The translations under genes were made by a program, and so were the position numbers. The notes under the pieces were generated by a model, which was given only the letters and a program-made list of their open reading frames with translations, was not told the origin of the DNA and made no database searches. A stretch of DNA of 64,000 bases from Curvibacter soli (lineage in GTDB: Bacteria; Pseudomonadota; Gammaproteobacteria; Burkholderiales; Burkholderiaceae_C), in contig NZ_JARGEN010000021.1 in assembly GCF_029211125.1 (NCBI RefSeq), positions 1 to 64,000 on the forward strand, in the 5' to 3' direction. Shown here piece after piece: positions 11,285 to 20,817 of this stretch (its first letter is position 1; the number at the start of each line of letters is the position of its first letter).

Positions 11285-12766
11285 TCACTGGAACGCCACC
11301 TCGGCGAAGCTGCGCAGCTTGCGGCTGTGCAGCCGGTCCACGCCGCCTTCGCGCAGGATGTCGATGGCGCGCATGCCGATGCGCAGATGCTGGTCCACGC
11401 GCTCGCGGTAGAAGTGGTTGGCCATGCCGGGCAGTTTGATCTCGCCGTGCAGCGGCTTGTCGGACACGCACAGCAGCGTGCCGTAGGGCACGCGGAAGCG
11501 AAAGCCGTTGGCGGCTATCGCCGCGCTCTCCATGTCCAGCGCCACCGCGCGGCTCTGGCTGAAGCGGCGCTGGGGCTCGTTCTCGGGCAGCAGCTCCCAG
11601 TTGCGGTTGTCGGTGCTGGCCACCGTGCCGGTACGCATGATGCGCTTGAGGTTGGCGCCGGCCAGGCCGGTCACGTCGGCCACGCCCTTCTCCAGCGCGA
11701 GCTGGATTTCCGCCAGCGCGGGGATGGGCACCCACAGCGGCAGCTCTTCGTCTAGCACGTGGTCCTCGCGCACGTAGGCATGGGCCAGCACATAGTCGCC
11801 CAGTTGCTGGCTGTTGCGCAGGCCCGCGCAGTGGCCCAGCATCAGCCAGGCGTGCGGGCGCAGCACGGCCACGTGGTCGGTGATGGTCTTGGCGTTGGAC
11901 GGGCCCACGCCGATGTTGACCATGCTGATGCCGCTGCGGTCGGCGCGCACCAGGTGGTAGGCCGGCATTTGCGGCAGGCGCGGCGGCGGTGCGCCCAGCG
12001 TGTCGGCGGCCTCGGTGGGCAGGCCGGTGCGGCGCGTGACCACGTTGCCGGGCTCGATGAAGGCCACGTATTCGCTTGCCGGGTCGGCCATGGCCTCGTG
12101 GCCCAGGCGCACGAATTCGTCGATGTAGAACTGGTAGTTGGTGAACAGCACGAAGCTCTGGAACCATTCGGGCGCCGTGCCCGTGTAGTGGCGCAGGCGG
12201 TGCAGCGAATAGTCCACGCGCGGTGCGGTGAACAGTGACAGCGGCTGCGCCTCGCCGGGCTTGGCCTGCCAGGTGCCGTTGGCGATGCCATCGTCCATGG
12301 CGCCCAGGTCGGGCAGGTCGAACAGGTCGCGCATGAGCATGCGGCGCTCCGCGCTCAGGCTGCCTTCGATGTGGTCGTGCTCGGCGAACGAGAAGTGCAC
12401 CGGGATCGGCTGGGTGCTGGTGCCCACCTCGATTTCCACGTTGTGGCTCTGGCGCAGCAGGCGCAACTGCTCGCAGTAGTAGCCGCCGAACAGGTCTGGG
12501 CGCGTCAGCGTGGTCTCGAATCGGCCCGGGCCCTGCACGAAGCCGAAGGCCAGCGACGAAGGGATGCGCACCACCGTGTCGGTGTGGATGCGCACGAACG
12601 GGTAGCAGGCACGCACGTGGCCCGGCAGATCCTCGCCGGCCACGAAGCGCTGCATGGCGTCGCGCAGGTGCTGCAGGCTGTCGTTGTAGATGGTGCGAAT
12701 CTGGGCCAGGGCAGCATCGGGGTCTGAGAAGCTGGCGGGGGCGATGAAGGGCGGCAGATAGGGCAT
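11285..12766 (-). CDS. amn: AMP nucleosidase
   Basis: 493 residues; hydrolyses AMP to adenine and ribose 5-phosphate in purine turnover. The N-terminal Amn-specific domain (residues 1-170) is followed by the nucleoside-phosphorylase-like catalytic domain with ISMVNIGVGPSNAKTITDHV, LMLGHCAGLRNSQQLGDYV and the ALDMESAAIAANGFRF segment, whose Met-Glu pair binds ribose in this fold. The start at 12766 gives MPYLPPFIAP; the frame is open upstream but that extension is arginine-rich and unlike the family. Divergent from the small gene at 12936. Confidence 0.95.
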   Translation of the reverse strand: MPYLPPFIAPASFSDPDAALAQIRTIYNDSLQHLRDAMQRFVAGEDLPGHVRACYPFVRIHTDTVVRIPSSLAFGFVQGPGRFETTLTRPDLFGGYYCEQLRLLRQSHNVEIEVGTSTQPIPVHFSFAEHDHIEGSLSAERRMLMRDLFDLPDLGAMDDGIANGTWQAKPGEAQPLSLFTAPRVDYSLHRLRHYTGTAPEWFQSFVLFTNYQFYIDEFVRLGHEAMADPASEYVAFIEPGNVVTRRTGLPTEAADTLGAPPPRLPQMPAYHLVRADRSGISMVNIGVGPSNAKTITDHVAVLRPHAWLMLGHCAGLRNSQQLGDYVLAHAYVREDHVLDEELPLWVPIPALAEIQLALEKGVADVTGLAGANLKRIMRTGTVASTDNRNWELLPENEPQRRFSQSRAVALDMESAAIAANGFRFRVPYGTLLCVSDKPLHGEIKLPGMANHFYRERVDQHLRIGMRAIDILREGGVDRLHSRKLRSFAEVAFQ

Positions 12767-12935
12767 GCGGCTATTGTGCCCGCGCGCCGCATTCATGCCG
12801 GCGCACAGCCGGCGGCGGCGTATTCCTACATTCTGTTGCGAATGGCCCTGACGGGCCTGGCGGCGCATGGCGGCCTACAGTGGAAGCACCGAAGAACTGC
12901 GGCACGTTCCGCGTAAGACGAAAGGATTCACGGTC

Positions 12936-13199
12936 ATGAATGCCACCGCCGCGATCACCGCCAACCCGTTTGCCCTGATGGTCACGCCCGAGCAGGTGCT
13001 GCAGACCATGGAGCAGTCCCGCTCCCTGCGCGCGCTGCACCAGCAGCAGTTTCGCCCGCTCGACCGCGACGACGAGGAGGACGACGCGCCCGCCGCCGCC
13101 CTGCCGAGCGCTGCGGCTTCGTCCCTGCCCGAGACCGAGCCCTGGCTGCGCGGCATGACGCGCGTGCAAGCCAGCCTGTACCGCGCGGTATTGGCCTGA
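12936..13199 (+). CDS. Small hypothetical protein
   Basis: 87 residues. The N-terminal part (ANPFALMVTPEQVLQTMEQS) looks helical. The middle carries an acidic run (DRDDEEDDAP) and an alanine/serine linker, and the end TEPWLRGMTRVQASLYRAVLA is a second amphipathic helix. No signal peptide or membrane segment. The ATG at 12936 is chosen because an A/G-rich stretch lies before it. No family recognised; codon composition is like the surrounding genes, so it is probably real. Confidence 0.6.
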   Translation: MNATAAITANPFALMVTPEQVLQTMEQSRSLRALHQQQFRPLDRDDEEDDAPAAALPSAAASSLPETEPWLRGMTRVQASLYRAVLA

Positions 13200-13221
13200 C
13201 CCCCGGGGCGCCCTCAGGCTA

Positions 13222-13383
13222 GTGCAGTGTTCGATGCTTGGCGGCACAAATAAAAGCGATGCGTTTTGGCGCAGGGCAAGGCGCAAACCACAGCGATAGC
13301 CGCGTAGCTATCGCGAGGATTTGCAACGCCGCCATGCGTCAAAAGGCGCGGGTTTATGTGCTGCTTAGCGTTGAACACTGCAC
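13222..13383. repeat. 162-bp long-hairpin element (MITE-like)
   Basis: The left end GTGCAGTGTTCGATGC and right end GCGTTGAACACTGCAC are imperfect inverted repeats. Symmetry continues inward for more than 30 bp, with GGCACAAATAAA facing TTTATGTGCTGC. It ends 20 bp before dbpA, so it sits in that gene's promoter or leader. Half of the same element recurs at 46069-46132. Confidence 0.7.
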
Positions 13384-13403
13384 CAGGTGCCGATAATCGG
13401 CGC

Positions 13404-14831
13404 ATGACCACCGCCTCCACGCCGCCCGCTGCGCCGGGCTTCGGTGCCTTGCCCCTTTCCCCTGCCACACTCGCCAACCTGGAGGCGCTGGGCTACACGG
13501 CCATGACTCCCATCCAGGCCGCCAGCCTGCCGCCGGCCCTGGCCGGCCAGGACCTGATCGCCCAGGCGCAGACCGGCAGCGGCAAGACCGCGGCCTTCGC
13601 GCTGGCGCTGCTGGCCCGCCTGAACGCGCGCCGCTTCGCCGTGCAGGCCCTGGTGCTGTGCCCCACGCGCGAGCTGGCCGACCAGGTGGCCGCGGAAATC
13701 CGCCGCTTGGCGCGTGCCGAGGAAAACACCAAGGTCGTCACGCTCTGCGGCGGCGTGCCGCTGCGCGGCCAGGCCGCCAGCCTGGAGCACGGCGCGCACG
13801 TCGTGGTCGGCACGCCAGGCCGCGTGATGGACCATCTGGAGCGCGGCAGCCTGCAACTGGGTGCGCTGAACACGCTGGTGCTCGACGAAGCCGACCGCAT
13901 GCTCGACATGGGTTTCTTCGACGACATCGCCACGGTGGCGCGGCAGTGCCCCCCGGAGCGCCAGACGCTGCTGTTCTCGGCCACCTACCCGGAGGGCATC
14001 GCCCGGCTTGCCCAGCGGTTCATGCGCAGTCCGCGGCAGATCGCGGTGCAGGCCCGGCAGGGCGAGGCCCGGATCGACCAGCGCTGGTACGAGGTGCAGG
14101 AAAGCGAGCGCCTGCACGCCGTGGCGCTGCTGCTCGCGCATTTCCGCCCCGCATCCACGCTGGCGTTCTGCAACACCAAGCAGCAATGCCGCGACCTGGT
14201 GGCGGTGCTGCGGGCCCAGGGCTTCAGCGCGCTGGCGCTGTACGGCGAGCTGGAGCAGCGCGAGCGCGACCAGGTGCTGGTGCGCTTCGCCAACCGCAGC
14301 TGCTCGGTGCTGGTGGCCACCGACGTGGCCGCGCGCGGGCTGGACATCGCGCAGTTGGCTGCCGTCATCAACGTGGACGTGACGCCCGACCCCGAGGTGC
14401 ACATCCACCGCATCGGCCGCACCGGCCGCGTGGGCCAGGCGCAAGGCGAGGGCCTGGCGCTGAACCTGGCCAGCCTCGACGAGATGGGCAGCGTGGGCAA
14501 GATCGAGCAGTTGCAGGGCAGCGCGTCGCACTGGCATCCGCTGGCCGGACTCACGCCCGCCGGCGAAGGCCCGCTGCTGCCGGCCATGGCCACGCTGCAG
14601 ATCGTGGGCGGGCGCAAGGAGAAGATCCGCGCCGGCGATGTGCTGGGTGCGCTGACCGGCGACTGCGGCTACACGCGCGAGCAGGTCGGCAAGATCAACG
14701 TGAACGACTTTTCCACCTATGTGGCGGTGGACCGGCGCATCGCGCGCGAGGCGGTGCAGCGCCTGAATGCCGGGCGCGTGAAGGGCCGCCCGGTGAAGGT
14801 GCGGCTGGTGGACGATGCGGCGGATGACTAA
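13404..14831 (+). CDS. dbpA: ATP-dependent RNA helicase DbpA
   Basis: 475 residues. DEAD-box core: Q motif (GYTAMTPIQAASLP), Walker A AQTGSGKT, PTRELADQV, VLDEADRML, SAT, RGLDIAQL and HRIGRTGR in order. The C-terminal part (from about residue 395: TLQIVGGRKEKIRAGDVLGAL...INVNDFSTYVAV) is the DbpA RNA-binding domain, which in relatives recognises hairpin 92 of 23S rRNA during large-subunit assembly. The ATG at 13404 follows the 162-bp hairpin element. Just after the stop lies a fragment of dtd. Confidence 0.95.
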   Translation: MTTASTPPAAPGFGALPLSPATLANLEALGYTAMTPIQAASLPPALAGQDLIAQAQTGSGKTAAFALALLARLNARRFAVQALVLCPTRELADQVAAEIRRLARAEENTKVVTLCGGVPLRGQAASLEHGAHVVVGTPGRVMDHLERGSLQLGALNTLVLDEADRMLDMGFFDDIATVARQCPPERQTLLFSATYPEGIARLAQRFMRSPRQIAVQARQGEARIDQRWYEVQESERLHAVALLLAHFRPASTLAFCNTKQQCRDLVAVLRAQGFSALALYGELEQRERDQVLVRFANRSCSVLVATDVAARGLDIAQLAAVINVDVTPDPEVHIHRIGRTGRVGQAQGEGLALNLASLDEMGSVGKIEQLQGSASHWHPLAGLTPAGEGPLLPAMATLQIVGGRKEKIRAGDVLGALTGDCGYTREQVGKINVNDFSTYVAVDRRIAREAVQRLNAGRVKGRPVKVRLVDDAADD

Positions 14832-14834
14832 AGC

Positions 14835-14942
14835 ATGCAGGGCGCAGTGCAGACCGGGCGCTTCGCCGCCGACATGCAGGCGCACCCGGTCGACGACGGG
14901 CCGGTGACGATCCCGCTGCGCATCTATTTGCTATCAAAATAA
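14835..14942 (+). pseudogene. C-terminal fragment of D-aminoacyl-tRNA deacylase (dtd)
   Basis: A 35-codon open frame reads VQTGRFAADMQAHPVDDGPVTIPL, which matches the last ~25 residues of Dtd, including the conserved C-terminal GPVT motif. The first ~110 residues of the enzyme are absent, and the end runs into a dispersed repeat. A full dtd gene presumably exists elsewhere or was lost. The identification rests on residue pattern only. Confidence 0.65.
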
Positions 14943-14991
14943 GAGCTGCTACCGCAGGTAGAATAAGCGCTGGAGGCCGATTTGGCTTGAA
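14930..14991 (+). repeat. Dispersed ~55-bp repeat, copy 3
   Basis: TTGCTATCAAAATAAGAGCTGC, ACCGCAGGTAGAATAAGCGC and GGAGGCCGATTTGGCTTGAA in order. The copy supplies the last codons and stop of the dtd fragment. Its last 20 bases are identical to the end of the copy at 57178. Confidence 0.8.
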
Positions 14992-15020
14992 AAAGCAGAC
15001 GTTCCAGTCGCATTCCAGGT

Positions 15021-15503
15021 TCAGTAGGGGTTGGCGAACCCCAGCGCGCCGAGCAGCAGGATCTCCAGCGCCTCCATCTCCAGCGCATCGCGTTCGTTCG
15101 TCTCGTGGTCCCAGCCCTGGGCGTGCAGCGTGCCATGCACCAGCAGGTGTGCGTAGTGCGCCTGCAGCGTCTTGCCTTGTTCGGCGGCCTCGCGCGCGAC
15201 CACGGGCGCGCAGAGCACCAGGTCGGCCATCACCACGGGGCTTTGCGCGTAGTCGAAGGTCAGCACGTTGGTGGCGTAGTCGCGCCCGCGGAACTGCAGG
15301 TTGAGCGCGCGGCCTTCTTCCTCGTCCACGATGCGCACGGCGATCTCGCCGTCGCGCTGCAGCGCCTGCGCGATCCAGCGCGTCACCCGCGCGCGCGGCA
15401 GCGCTGCCCGGTGCGCGGCGTTGCCGTCGAAGCGGGCGAACTGCAGGCTCAGCGCGAGCTCCGGGGTGCCGGGGGCCTGCCGCCCTTGCCTTGCTAGGGT
15501 CAT
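15021..15503 (-). CDS. ybeY: Endoribonuclease YbeY
   Basis: 160 residues. The single-metal site [11 protein letters not shown], which supplies three His ligands, lies near residues 127-137. The upstream block [13 protein letters not shown] is also typical. YbeY matures the 3-prime end of 16S rRNA and takes part in ribosome quality control. The start codon lies 7 bp after the ybeZ stop, the usual gene pairing, and both read leftwards. Confidence 0.95.
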   Translation of the reverse strand: MTLARQGRQAPGTPELALSLQFARFDGNAAHRAALPRARVTRWIAQALQRDGEIAVRIVDEEEGRALNLQFRGRDYATNVLTFDYAQSPVVMADLVLCAPVVAREAAEQGKTLQAHYAHLLVHGTLHAQGWDHETNERDALEMEALEILLLGALGFANPY

Positions 15504-15510
15504 TTGCTAT

Positions 15511-16464
15511 CTATTTCGCGGCACTGCTGTCGCGCTTGTGGGCCGCGTCGTAGGCGTCCACGATGCGCGCCACCAGCGGGTGGCGCACCACGTCGGCGCT
15601 GGTGAAGCGGGTCACGGCGATGCCCTTGACGCGCTTGAGTACCCGCTCGGCATCGATCAGTCCGCTCATCTGCGTCTTGGGCAGGTCGATCTGGCTCACG
15701 TCGCCGGTGATGACGGCCTTGGCGCCGAAGCCGATGCGGGTGAGGAACATCTTCATCTGCTCGGGCGTGGTGTTCTGCGCTTCATCCAGGATGACGAAGG
15801 CGTGGTTGAGCGTGCGCCCGCGCATGAAGGCCAGCGGCGCGATCTCCAGCGCGCTGCGCTCGAACGCCTTTTGCACGCGCTCGAAGCCCATCAGGTCGTA
15901 CAGCGCGTCGTAGAGCGGGCGCAGGTACGGGTCCACCTTCTGGCTCAGGTCGCCGGGCAGGAAGCCCAGGCGCTCGCCGGCTTCCACTGCCGGGCGCGTG
16001 AGCACGATGCGCTGCACGGCGCTCCTCTCCAGCGCATCGACCGCCATCGCCACGGCCAGGTAGGTCTTGCCAGTGCCGGCGGGGCCGATGCCGAAGGTGA
16101 TGTCGTGGCTGGCGATGTTGTCCAGGTACATCGACTGGGTGGGCGTGCGCGCGCGCAGATCGGCGCGGCGCGTGGCCAGCACCATGGCGCCGTCGGCGGA
16201 CTCGGCCAGCGCGCCGTCGCCCGCGAGCATGAGCTGCACCGTGTCGGCGGCAATGGGGCGCTCGGCGATCTCGTAGAGCGCCTGCAGCATTTCCATGGCC
16301 TGCTGCGCGCGGGCCTTGGGGCCGTCCACCTTGAACTGCTCGTGGCGGTGGGCGATGACCACTTGCAGCGCCGCCTCGATGGTGCGCAGGTGCGCGTCCG
16401 TCGGGCCGCACAGGTTGGCCAGGCGCGCATTGTTGTGGGGAGTGAAGGTGTGGCGCAGGATCAA
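15511..16464 (-). CDS. ybeZ: PhoH-like ATPase YbeZ
   Basis: 317 residues. The P-loop GPAGTGKTYLAVAMAV lies near residue 130 and the Walker B segment HAFVILDEAQNTTPEQMKMF near residue 220. The PhoH-specific block ITGDVSQIDLPK follows. YbeZ is an RNA-associated ATPase that partners YbeY. The gene is divergent from ruvA, with 35 bp between the starts. Confidence 0.95.
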   Translation of the reverse strand: MILRHTFTPHNNARLANLCGPTDAHLRTIEAALQVVIAHRHEQFKVDGPKARAQQAMEMLQALYEIAERPIAADTVQLMLAGDGALAESADGAMVLATRRADLRARTPTQSMYLDNIASHDITFGIGPAGTGKTYLAVAMAVDALERSAVQRIVLTRPAVEAGERLGFLPGDLSQKVDPYLRPLYDALYDLMGFERVQKAFERSALEIAPLAFMRGRTLNHAFVILDEAQNTTPEQMKMFLTRIGFGAKAVITGDVSQIDLPKTQMSGLIDAERVLKRVKGIAVTRFTSADVVRHPLVARIVDAYDAAHKRDSSAAK

Positions 16465-16499
16465 GCCGATAATCCCAGTGGTATTGAGGAACAGGCCCC

Positions 16500-17078
16500 A
16501 TGATAGGCAGATTGACCGGAACGCTCACCGACAAGAACCCGCCCGAGGTGGTGCTCGACTGCCACGGCGTGGGCTACGAGGTGAGCGTGCCCATGAGCAC
16601 CTTCTACAACCTGCCCGCGCCGGGCGAGCGCGTGACGCTGCTCACGCACTTCGTGGTGCGCGAGGACGCGCAGGTTCTCTACGGCTTCGCCGCCGCGGAG
16701 GAGCGCGGCGCCTTCCGCCAGCTCATCAAGATATCGGGCATCGGGCCGCGCATGGCGCTGGGCGTGCTGTCGGGCCTCAGCGTGGCCGAACTGTCGCAGG
16801 CCATCACGCGGCAGGACGCGGGCCGGCTGGTCAAGATCCCGGGCATCGGCAAGAAGACCGCCGAGCGCCTACTGCTCGAACTGAAGGGCAAACTGGGCGC
16901 CGACATCGGCGCCCCCCCCGTGCATGCCGCCGCCAGCGACGCCCAGGCCGACATCCTGCAAGCCCTGCTGGCGCTGGGTTACAACGACAAGGAAGCGGCG
17001 GCGGCGCTCAAGGCGCTGCCGGCGGAGGTGGGCGTAAGCGAGGGCATCAGGCTGGCGCTGAAGGCGCTGGCCAAATAG
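16500..17078 (+). CDS. ruvA: Holliday junction DNA helicase subunit RuvA
   Basis: 192 residues. Domain I is the OB fold ([20 protein letters not shown]). Domain II has two helix-hairpin-helix motifs ([32 protein letters not shown]). A Pro/Ala linker leads to domain III (residues 145-192), which contacts RuvB. RuvA tetramers hold the four-way junction for RuvB. Unusually, ruvB does not follow directly: a protease gene lies between them. Confidence 0.97.
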   Translation: MIGRLTGTLTDKNPPEVVLDCHGVGYEVSVPMSTFYNLPAPGERVTLLTHFVVREDAQVLYGFAAAEERGAFRQLIKISGIGPRMALGVLSGLSVAELSQAITRQDAGRLVKIPGIGKKTAERLLLELKGKLGADIGAPPVHAAASDAQADILQALLALGYNDKEAAAALKALPAEVGVSEGIRLALKALAK

Positions 17079-17119
17079 GGGCTGTGCCCGAAATTGTCAC
17101 GAAGATTGAAAGAGCAATC

Positions 17120-18742
17120 ATGGCGAATGGATGGTGGCAGGGTTTCAAATGGGCTGCGCGCTGGAGTGCCTGCGCCGGCTTGGTCGTGGCGCTGGTCGCG
17201 TGCGGAGGGGGCTCCGGTGGGGACGATTCGGGCACATCCACCGCTGGTGGCGGTGACAGCAGCAACACGGGCAGCGGCAGCACGGGCACGGGTGACACTC
17301 CCACGACCCCCACGACGCCTGAGACGCCTGTCTGCACACCCGTCATCAGTCCGGTGCAGTATGCCGAGTACCACGTGGCCACCGCTACGAAGGCCGGGTC
17401 CGGCACGCCCAAGGCATGGAGCCAGACCCGCGTGGCGCCCGCGCCGCACAGCATCGAACTCGGCGCGCTCGCGCAGACCAAGGTGGCGCAATCGCTGCCG
17501 GGCGGCATGCGGCAGATCGGGCTGGCGCGCAGCGTGGCGCAGACCGGCGACAGCGACGCCACGGGGGCGCTGTTGCGCTGGCAGTTCAAGGCGGGTGGGG
17601 GCATGGCGGCGGCCATCAGCTTCCGCTCCACGGGTGCCCAGGGCATCCGGCTCGGCATTCTCGTCGACCAGGTGCCCGACGAAGCGGTGCTGCGGTTTTA
17701 TGCGCAGGGCGGTGGCAGTGTGTTCGAAGTGCCAGGCGCGGAAATCACGGCAGCCATAAGGCGCAACGTCGCTGCGGGCGACGCGGGCAGCGATGCACGC
17801 ACCTATTGGGCGCCAGACGTGGGCGCCGACGAGGTGACGCTGGAGGTCGAGCTGCCCCGGGGCACGGATCCTTCCACCTTGCGCATCGCGGTGCCGCGCC
17901 TGTCGCACTACGTCGTGACGCCGCAGGACAGCGGCTTGCGCGACAGCACCAAGATCGGCCAGGCGGAAGCCTGCACGGTGGATGTATCGTGCGACGCCAC
18001 TTATGACAACGAAAGCAATTCCGTGGCGCGCATGGCGTTCGTGGAAAACGGCAGCGCCTATCTGTGCACCGGCACCCTGGTGAACGACCAGGCGGCCAGC
18101 GAAACGCCGTATTTCCTGAGTGCGAGCCACTGTGTCGCAACGCAGACGGTGGCGTCGAGCCTGACCACCTACTGGTTCTACCGCGCAACCTCTTGCAACA
18201 GCGGCATCGCAAGCCAGCAGATGCGGGTTGTGGTGGGTGGCGCGACCCTGCTGTATGCGAATGGGCTGACAGATACCTCGTTCATGCGCCTGAACACCGC
18301 GCCACCTGCGGGCGTGGTGTATGCGGGCTGGCAAAGCGCGACGCCCGTGGCAGGAACGTCCGTGGCAGACATCAGCCACCCATCTGGCGACGTACAGAAG
18401 CTCAGCGTGGGCAGCATTTCCGGGTTTGGCACCTGCTCCAACATCAGCGGGGATAAGTTCACGTGCAGCAGCGCCACCGCCAGTACGGGCAACTTCGTCA
18501 CCGTCAATTGGACCAGCGGGGTGACGGAGAGCGGCAGCAGCGGCTCGGCGCTGTTCGCCTCAATCGGCGGGCACCGCTACCTGGTCGGCCAACTCACGGG
18601 CGGCACCGCAAGTTGCACGATCAAGAACGGTGTCGACTACTTCGGCCGCTTCGACCTCGCCTACACCGCAGCGTTGAGTCAGTGGCTGGGTGCCACACAG
18701 CAAAGCGGTACCACCTGCAGCACGTCTGCTGCGCAGCAATAG
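17120..18742 (+). CDS. Secreted lipoprotein, trypsin-like serine protease
   Basis: 540 residues. The N-terminal signal ends in the lipobox LVVALVAC (Cys near residue 32), followed by a Gly/Ser/Thr/Pro-rich linker to about residue 75, so it should be lipid-anchored. The C-terminal half resembles lysyl-endopeptidase-type chymotrypsin-fold proteases: YFLSASHC supplies the catalytic His, DTSFMRL the probable Asp and [11 protein letters not shown] the Ser (here SGSSGSA rather than GDSGG). Several cysteines suggest disulfides. It stands between ruvA (41 bp after its stop) and ruvB (13 bp before its start). The substrate is unknown. Confidence 0.87.
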   Translation: MANGWWQGFKWAARWSACAGLVVALVACGGGSGGDDSGTSTAGGGDSSNTGSGSTGTGDTPTTPTTPETPVCTPVISPVQYAEYHVATATKAGSGTPKAWSQTRVAPAPHSIELGALAQTKVAQSLPGGMRQIGLARSVAQTGDSDATGALLRWQFKAGGGMAAAISFRSTGAQGIRLGILVDQVPDEAVLRFYAQGGGSVFEVPGAEITAAIRRNVAAGDAGSDARTYWAPDVGADEVTLEVELPRGTDPSTLRIAVPRLSHYVVTPQDSGLRDSTKIGQAEACTVDVSCDATYDNESNSVARMAFVENGSAYLCTGTLVNDQAASETPYFLSASHCVATQTVASSLTTYWFYRATSCNSGIASQQMRVVVGGATLLYANGLTDTSFMRLNTAPPAGVVYAGWQSATPVAGTSVADISHPSGDVQKLSVGSISGFGTCSNISGDKFTCSSATASTGNFVTVNWTSGVTESGSSGSALFASIGGHRYLVGQLTGGTASCTIKNGVDYFGRFDLAYTAALSQWLGATQQSGTTCSTSAAQQ

Positions 18743-18755
18743 TGGCCTCCGGCGC

Positions 18756-19817
18756 ATGACCATCCAGACCGATGACTTCGCCACCGCTCCGCAGTCGCGC
18801 GTGGTATCCGCCGTGCCTGCCTCACCGGGCGAGGAAGTCATCGAGCGCGCGCTGCGCCCCAAGCTGCTCGGCGAATACGTCGGCCAGGCCAAGGCGCGCG
18901 AGCAGCTCGAAATCTTCATCGGCGCGGCCCGCAAGCGCGGCGAGGCGCTCGACCATGTACTACTGTTTGGCCCGCCCGGATTGGGCAAGACCACGCTCTC
19001 CCACATCATTGCCGCCGAACTCGGCGTGAACCTGCGCCAGACCAGCGGCCCGGTGCTCGAAAAGCCCAAGGACCTGGCCGCGCTGCTGACCAACCTGGAG
19101 CGCAACGACGTTCTGTTCATCGACGAGATCCATCGCCTCAGCCCCGTGGTGGAGGAAATCCTCTACCCGGCGCTGGAGGACTACCAGATCGACATCATGA
19201 TCGGCGAAGGCCCGGCGGCGCGCAGCATCAAGCTCGACCTGCAGCCCTTCACCCTGGTGGGCGCCACCACGCGCGCGGGCATGCTCACCAACCCGCTGCG
19301 CGACCGCTTCGGCATCGTGGCGCGGCTGGAGTTCTACACCGACGAGGAGCTGGCGCGCATCGTCGCGCGCAGCGCCAGTCTGCTCGGCGCGCCGATGGAC
19401 GAGGAAGGCGGCTTCGAAATCGCGCGCCGCTCGCGCGGTACCCCGCGCATCGCCAACCGCCTACTGCGCCGCGTGCGCGACTACGCCGACGTGAAGGCCG
19501 ACGGACGCATCACCCGTACCATCGCCGACCTGGCGCTCGCCATGCTCGACGTGGACCCGCGCGGCTTCGACGTGATGGATCGCAAGCTGCTAGAAGCCGT
19601 GATCCATCGCTTCGACGGCGGCCCCGTGGGGCTGGACAACGTGGCCGCGGCCATCGGCGAGGAGGCCGGCACCATCGAGGACGTAATCGAGCCCTACCTG
19701 ATCCAACAGGGCTACCTGCAGCGCACGCCGCGCGGGCGCATTGCCACGCTGGCGGCGTTCCGGCATCTCGGCGTGGCGCCGCCGCAGAGCGCAGGCGGGT
19801 TGTTCGACGCTAGTTGA
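18756..19817 (+). CDS. ruvB: Holliday junction branch migration ATPase RuvB
   Basis: 353 residues. Walker A is [13 protein letters not shown] near residue 70, Walker [13 protein letters not shown] near residue 120 and sensor 1 LVGATTRAG near residue 165. The arginine finger lies in PLRDRFGI, and the C-terminal winged helix ends with [12 protein letters not shown]. The hexameric motor pumps DNA through RuvA-bound junctions. It follows the protease gene by only 13 bp. The CRISPR array begins about 70 bp after the stop. Confidence 0.97.
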   Translation: MTIQTDDFATAPQSRVVSAVPASPGEEVIERALRPKLLGEYVGQAKAREQLEIFIGAARKRGEALDHVLLFGPPGLGKTTLSHIIAAELGVNLRQTSGPVLEKPKDLAALLTNLERNDVLFIDEIHRLSPVVEEILYPALEDYQIDIMIGEGPAARSIKLDLQPFTLVGATTRAGMLTNPLRDRFGIVARLEFYTDEELARIVARSASLLGAPMDEEGGFEIARRSRGTPRIANRLLRRVRDYADVKADGRITRTIADLALAMLDVDPRGFDVMDRKLLEAVIHRFDGGPVGLDNVAAAIGEEAGTIEDVIEPYLIQQGYLQRTPRGRIATLAAFRHLGVAPPQSAGGLFDAS

Positions 19818-20195
19818 GCCGCGCGCGCCTACCATCGCGTCGTGCACGGGAATCCACCAGAGATTGCTTTCTGACGTACCTGAATTTTCTGAGCTGCCTG
19901 CGCTGCAGCGAACCGTTGGCCCATCCCAACTCGCGCAGTTCTTCTTTTTTGAGCTGCCTGCACGGCAGTGAACTCAAAGGCATCGGCTGCCTGCGCGGCA
20001 GCGAACAGCTTGCAGAGTGCCAAGGTATTGGAGAAGACTTTCTGAGCTGCCTGCGCGGCAGCGAACCTTGCCGCAGCGCGGCGATTTCTCGGGTGACTTT
20101 TCTGAGCTGCCTGCGCGGCAGCGAACCTTGCGCTCGATGTATGCCCGCGCAATCCGAATTTCTGAGCTGCCTGCGCGGCAGCGAACGTTTTTCAA

Positions 20196-20371
20196 CCTAA
20201 ATCCGGCAGTTGAACCAACCGAAAAACTGAAAAAACCCAATATCCATGCGGGTTTCCAAAGACTTCGCGTGACTGCAGAGCAGTTCCAAATGGGTGAGTC
20301 TGGAAAGCATGGAAACTCAATGCGTGACAGGCACTTGCTCGAATTTTGGGGATTCAACTGCCGGAAATAGG
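20196..20371. mobile_element. 176-bp MITE inserted in a CRISPR spacer
   Basis: Terminal inverted repeats: CCTAAATCCGGCAGTTGAA on the left, CCTATTTCCGGCAGTTGAA on the right when inverted. It is flanked by the 5-bp direct repeat TTCAA (20191-20195 and 20372-20376). Removing the element and one TTCAA leaves 9 + 23 = 32 nt, the normal spacer length. A second copy with about six differences is at 47721-47896. No transposase is encoded. Ends starting CCTA with a 5-bp duplication recall IS1380-type elements, but the parent is not identified. Confidence 0.88.
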
Positions 20372-20576
20372 TTCAAATGCTTGAGCGTAGGCACCGGAAT
20401 TTCTGAGCTGCCTGCGCGGCAGCGAACAGACAGTAGAAGTTTTCGCTTGGGATGAAGATTTTCTGAGCTGCCTGCGCGGCAGCGAACTGCCCGTGCGGCA
20501 GCGAACTGCCCGTGCCGGAGGCCATGACCGCAGAGCATTTTCTGAGCTGCCTGCGCGGCAGCGAACTTGTCGTATG

Positions 20577-20817
20577 AGGGACTTGCAGAATTCGGATGAA
20601 TTTTTTAAACGCGCCAACGTGCGCTCAAAATAGACTGCGACCCCTCCCCCTACGCTGAACATGAAAAACGCCTCAAAACGCACGAGATCGCCTCCAAATC
20701 AATTTGCCCAAAATGGCCTCTAAAAATTCTCGTCAAAATTCCTCAAATCTTAGAAATTTTGCTTAAATTTTAAGCAAATTTAGACGAATTTCGGCAAAAA
20801 TAATTCTGCAAGTCCCT
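20577..20817. mobile_element. 241-bp AT-rich MITE-like element in a CRISPR spacer
   Basis: The left end AGGGACTTGCAGAATT and right end AATTCTGCAAGTCCCT are perfect inverted repeats. CGTATG flanks both sides (20571-20576 and 20818-20823). Removing the element and one CGTATG leaves 10 + 22 = 32 nt, a normal spacer. The interior is far more AT-rich than its surroundings, with a palindrome TTGCTTAAATTTTAAGCAA. No coding capacity. Confidence 0.82.

Noticed and set aside
15500-15530. Another dispersed repeat between ybeY and ybeZ, suggested by TTGCTATC.
   Set aside because: Only eight bases match and the gap is too short to hold the element.
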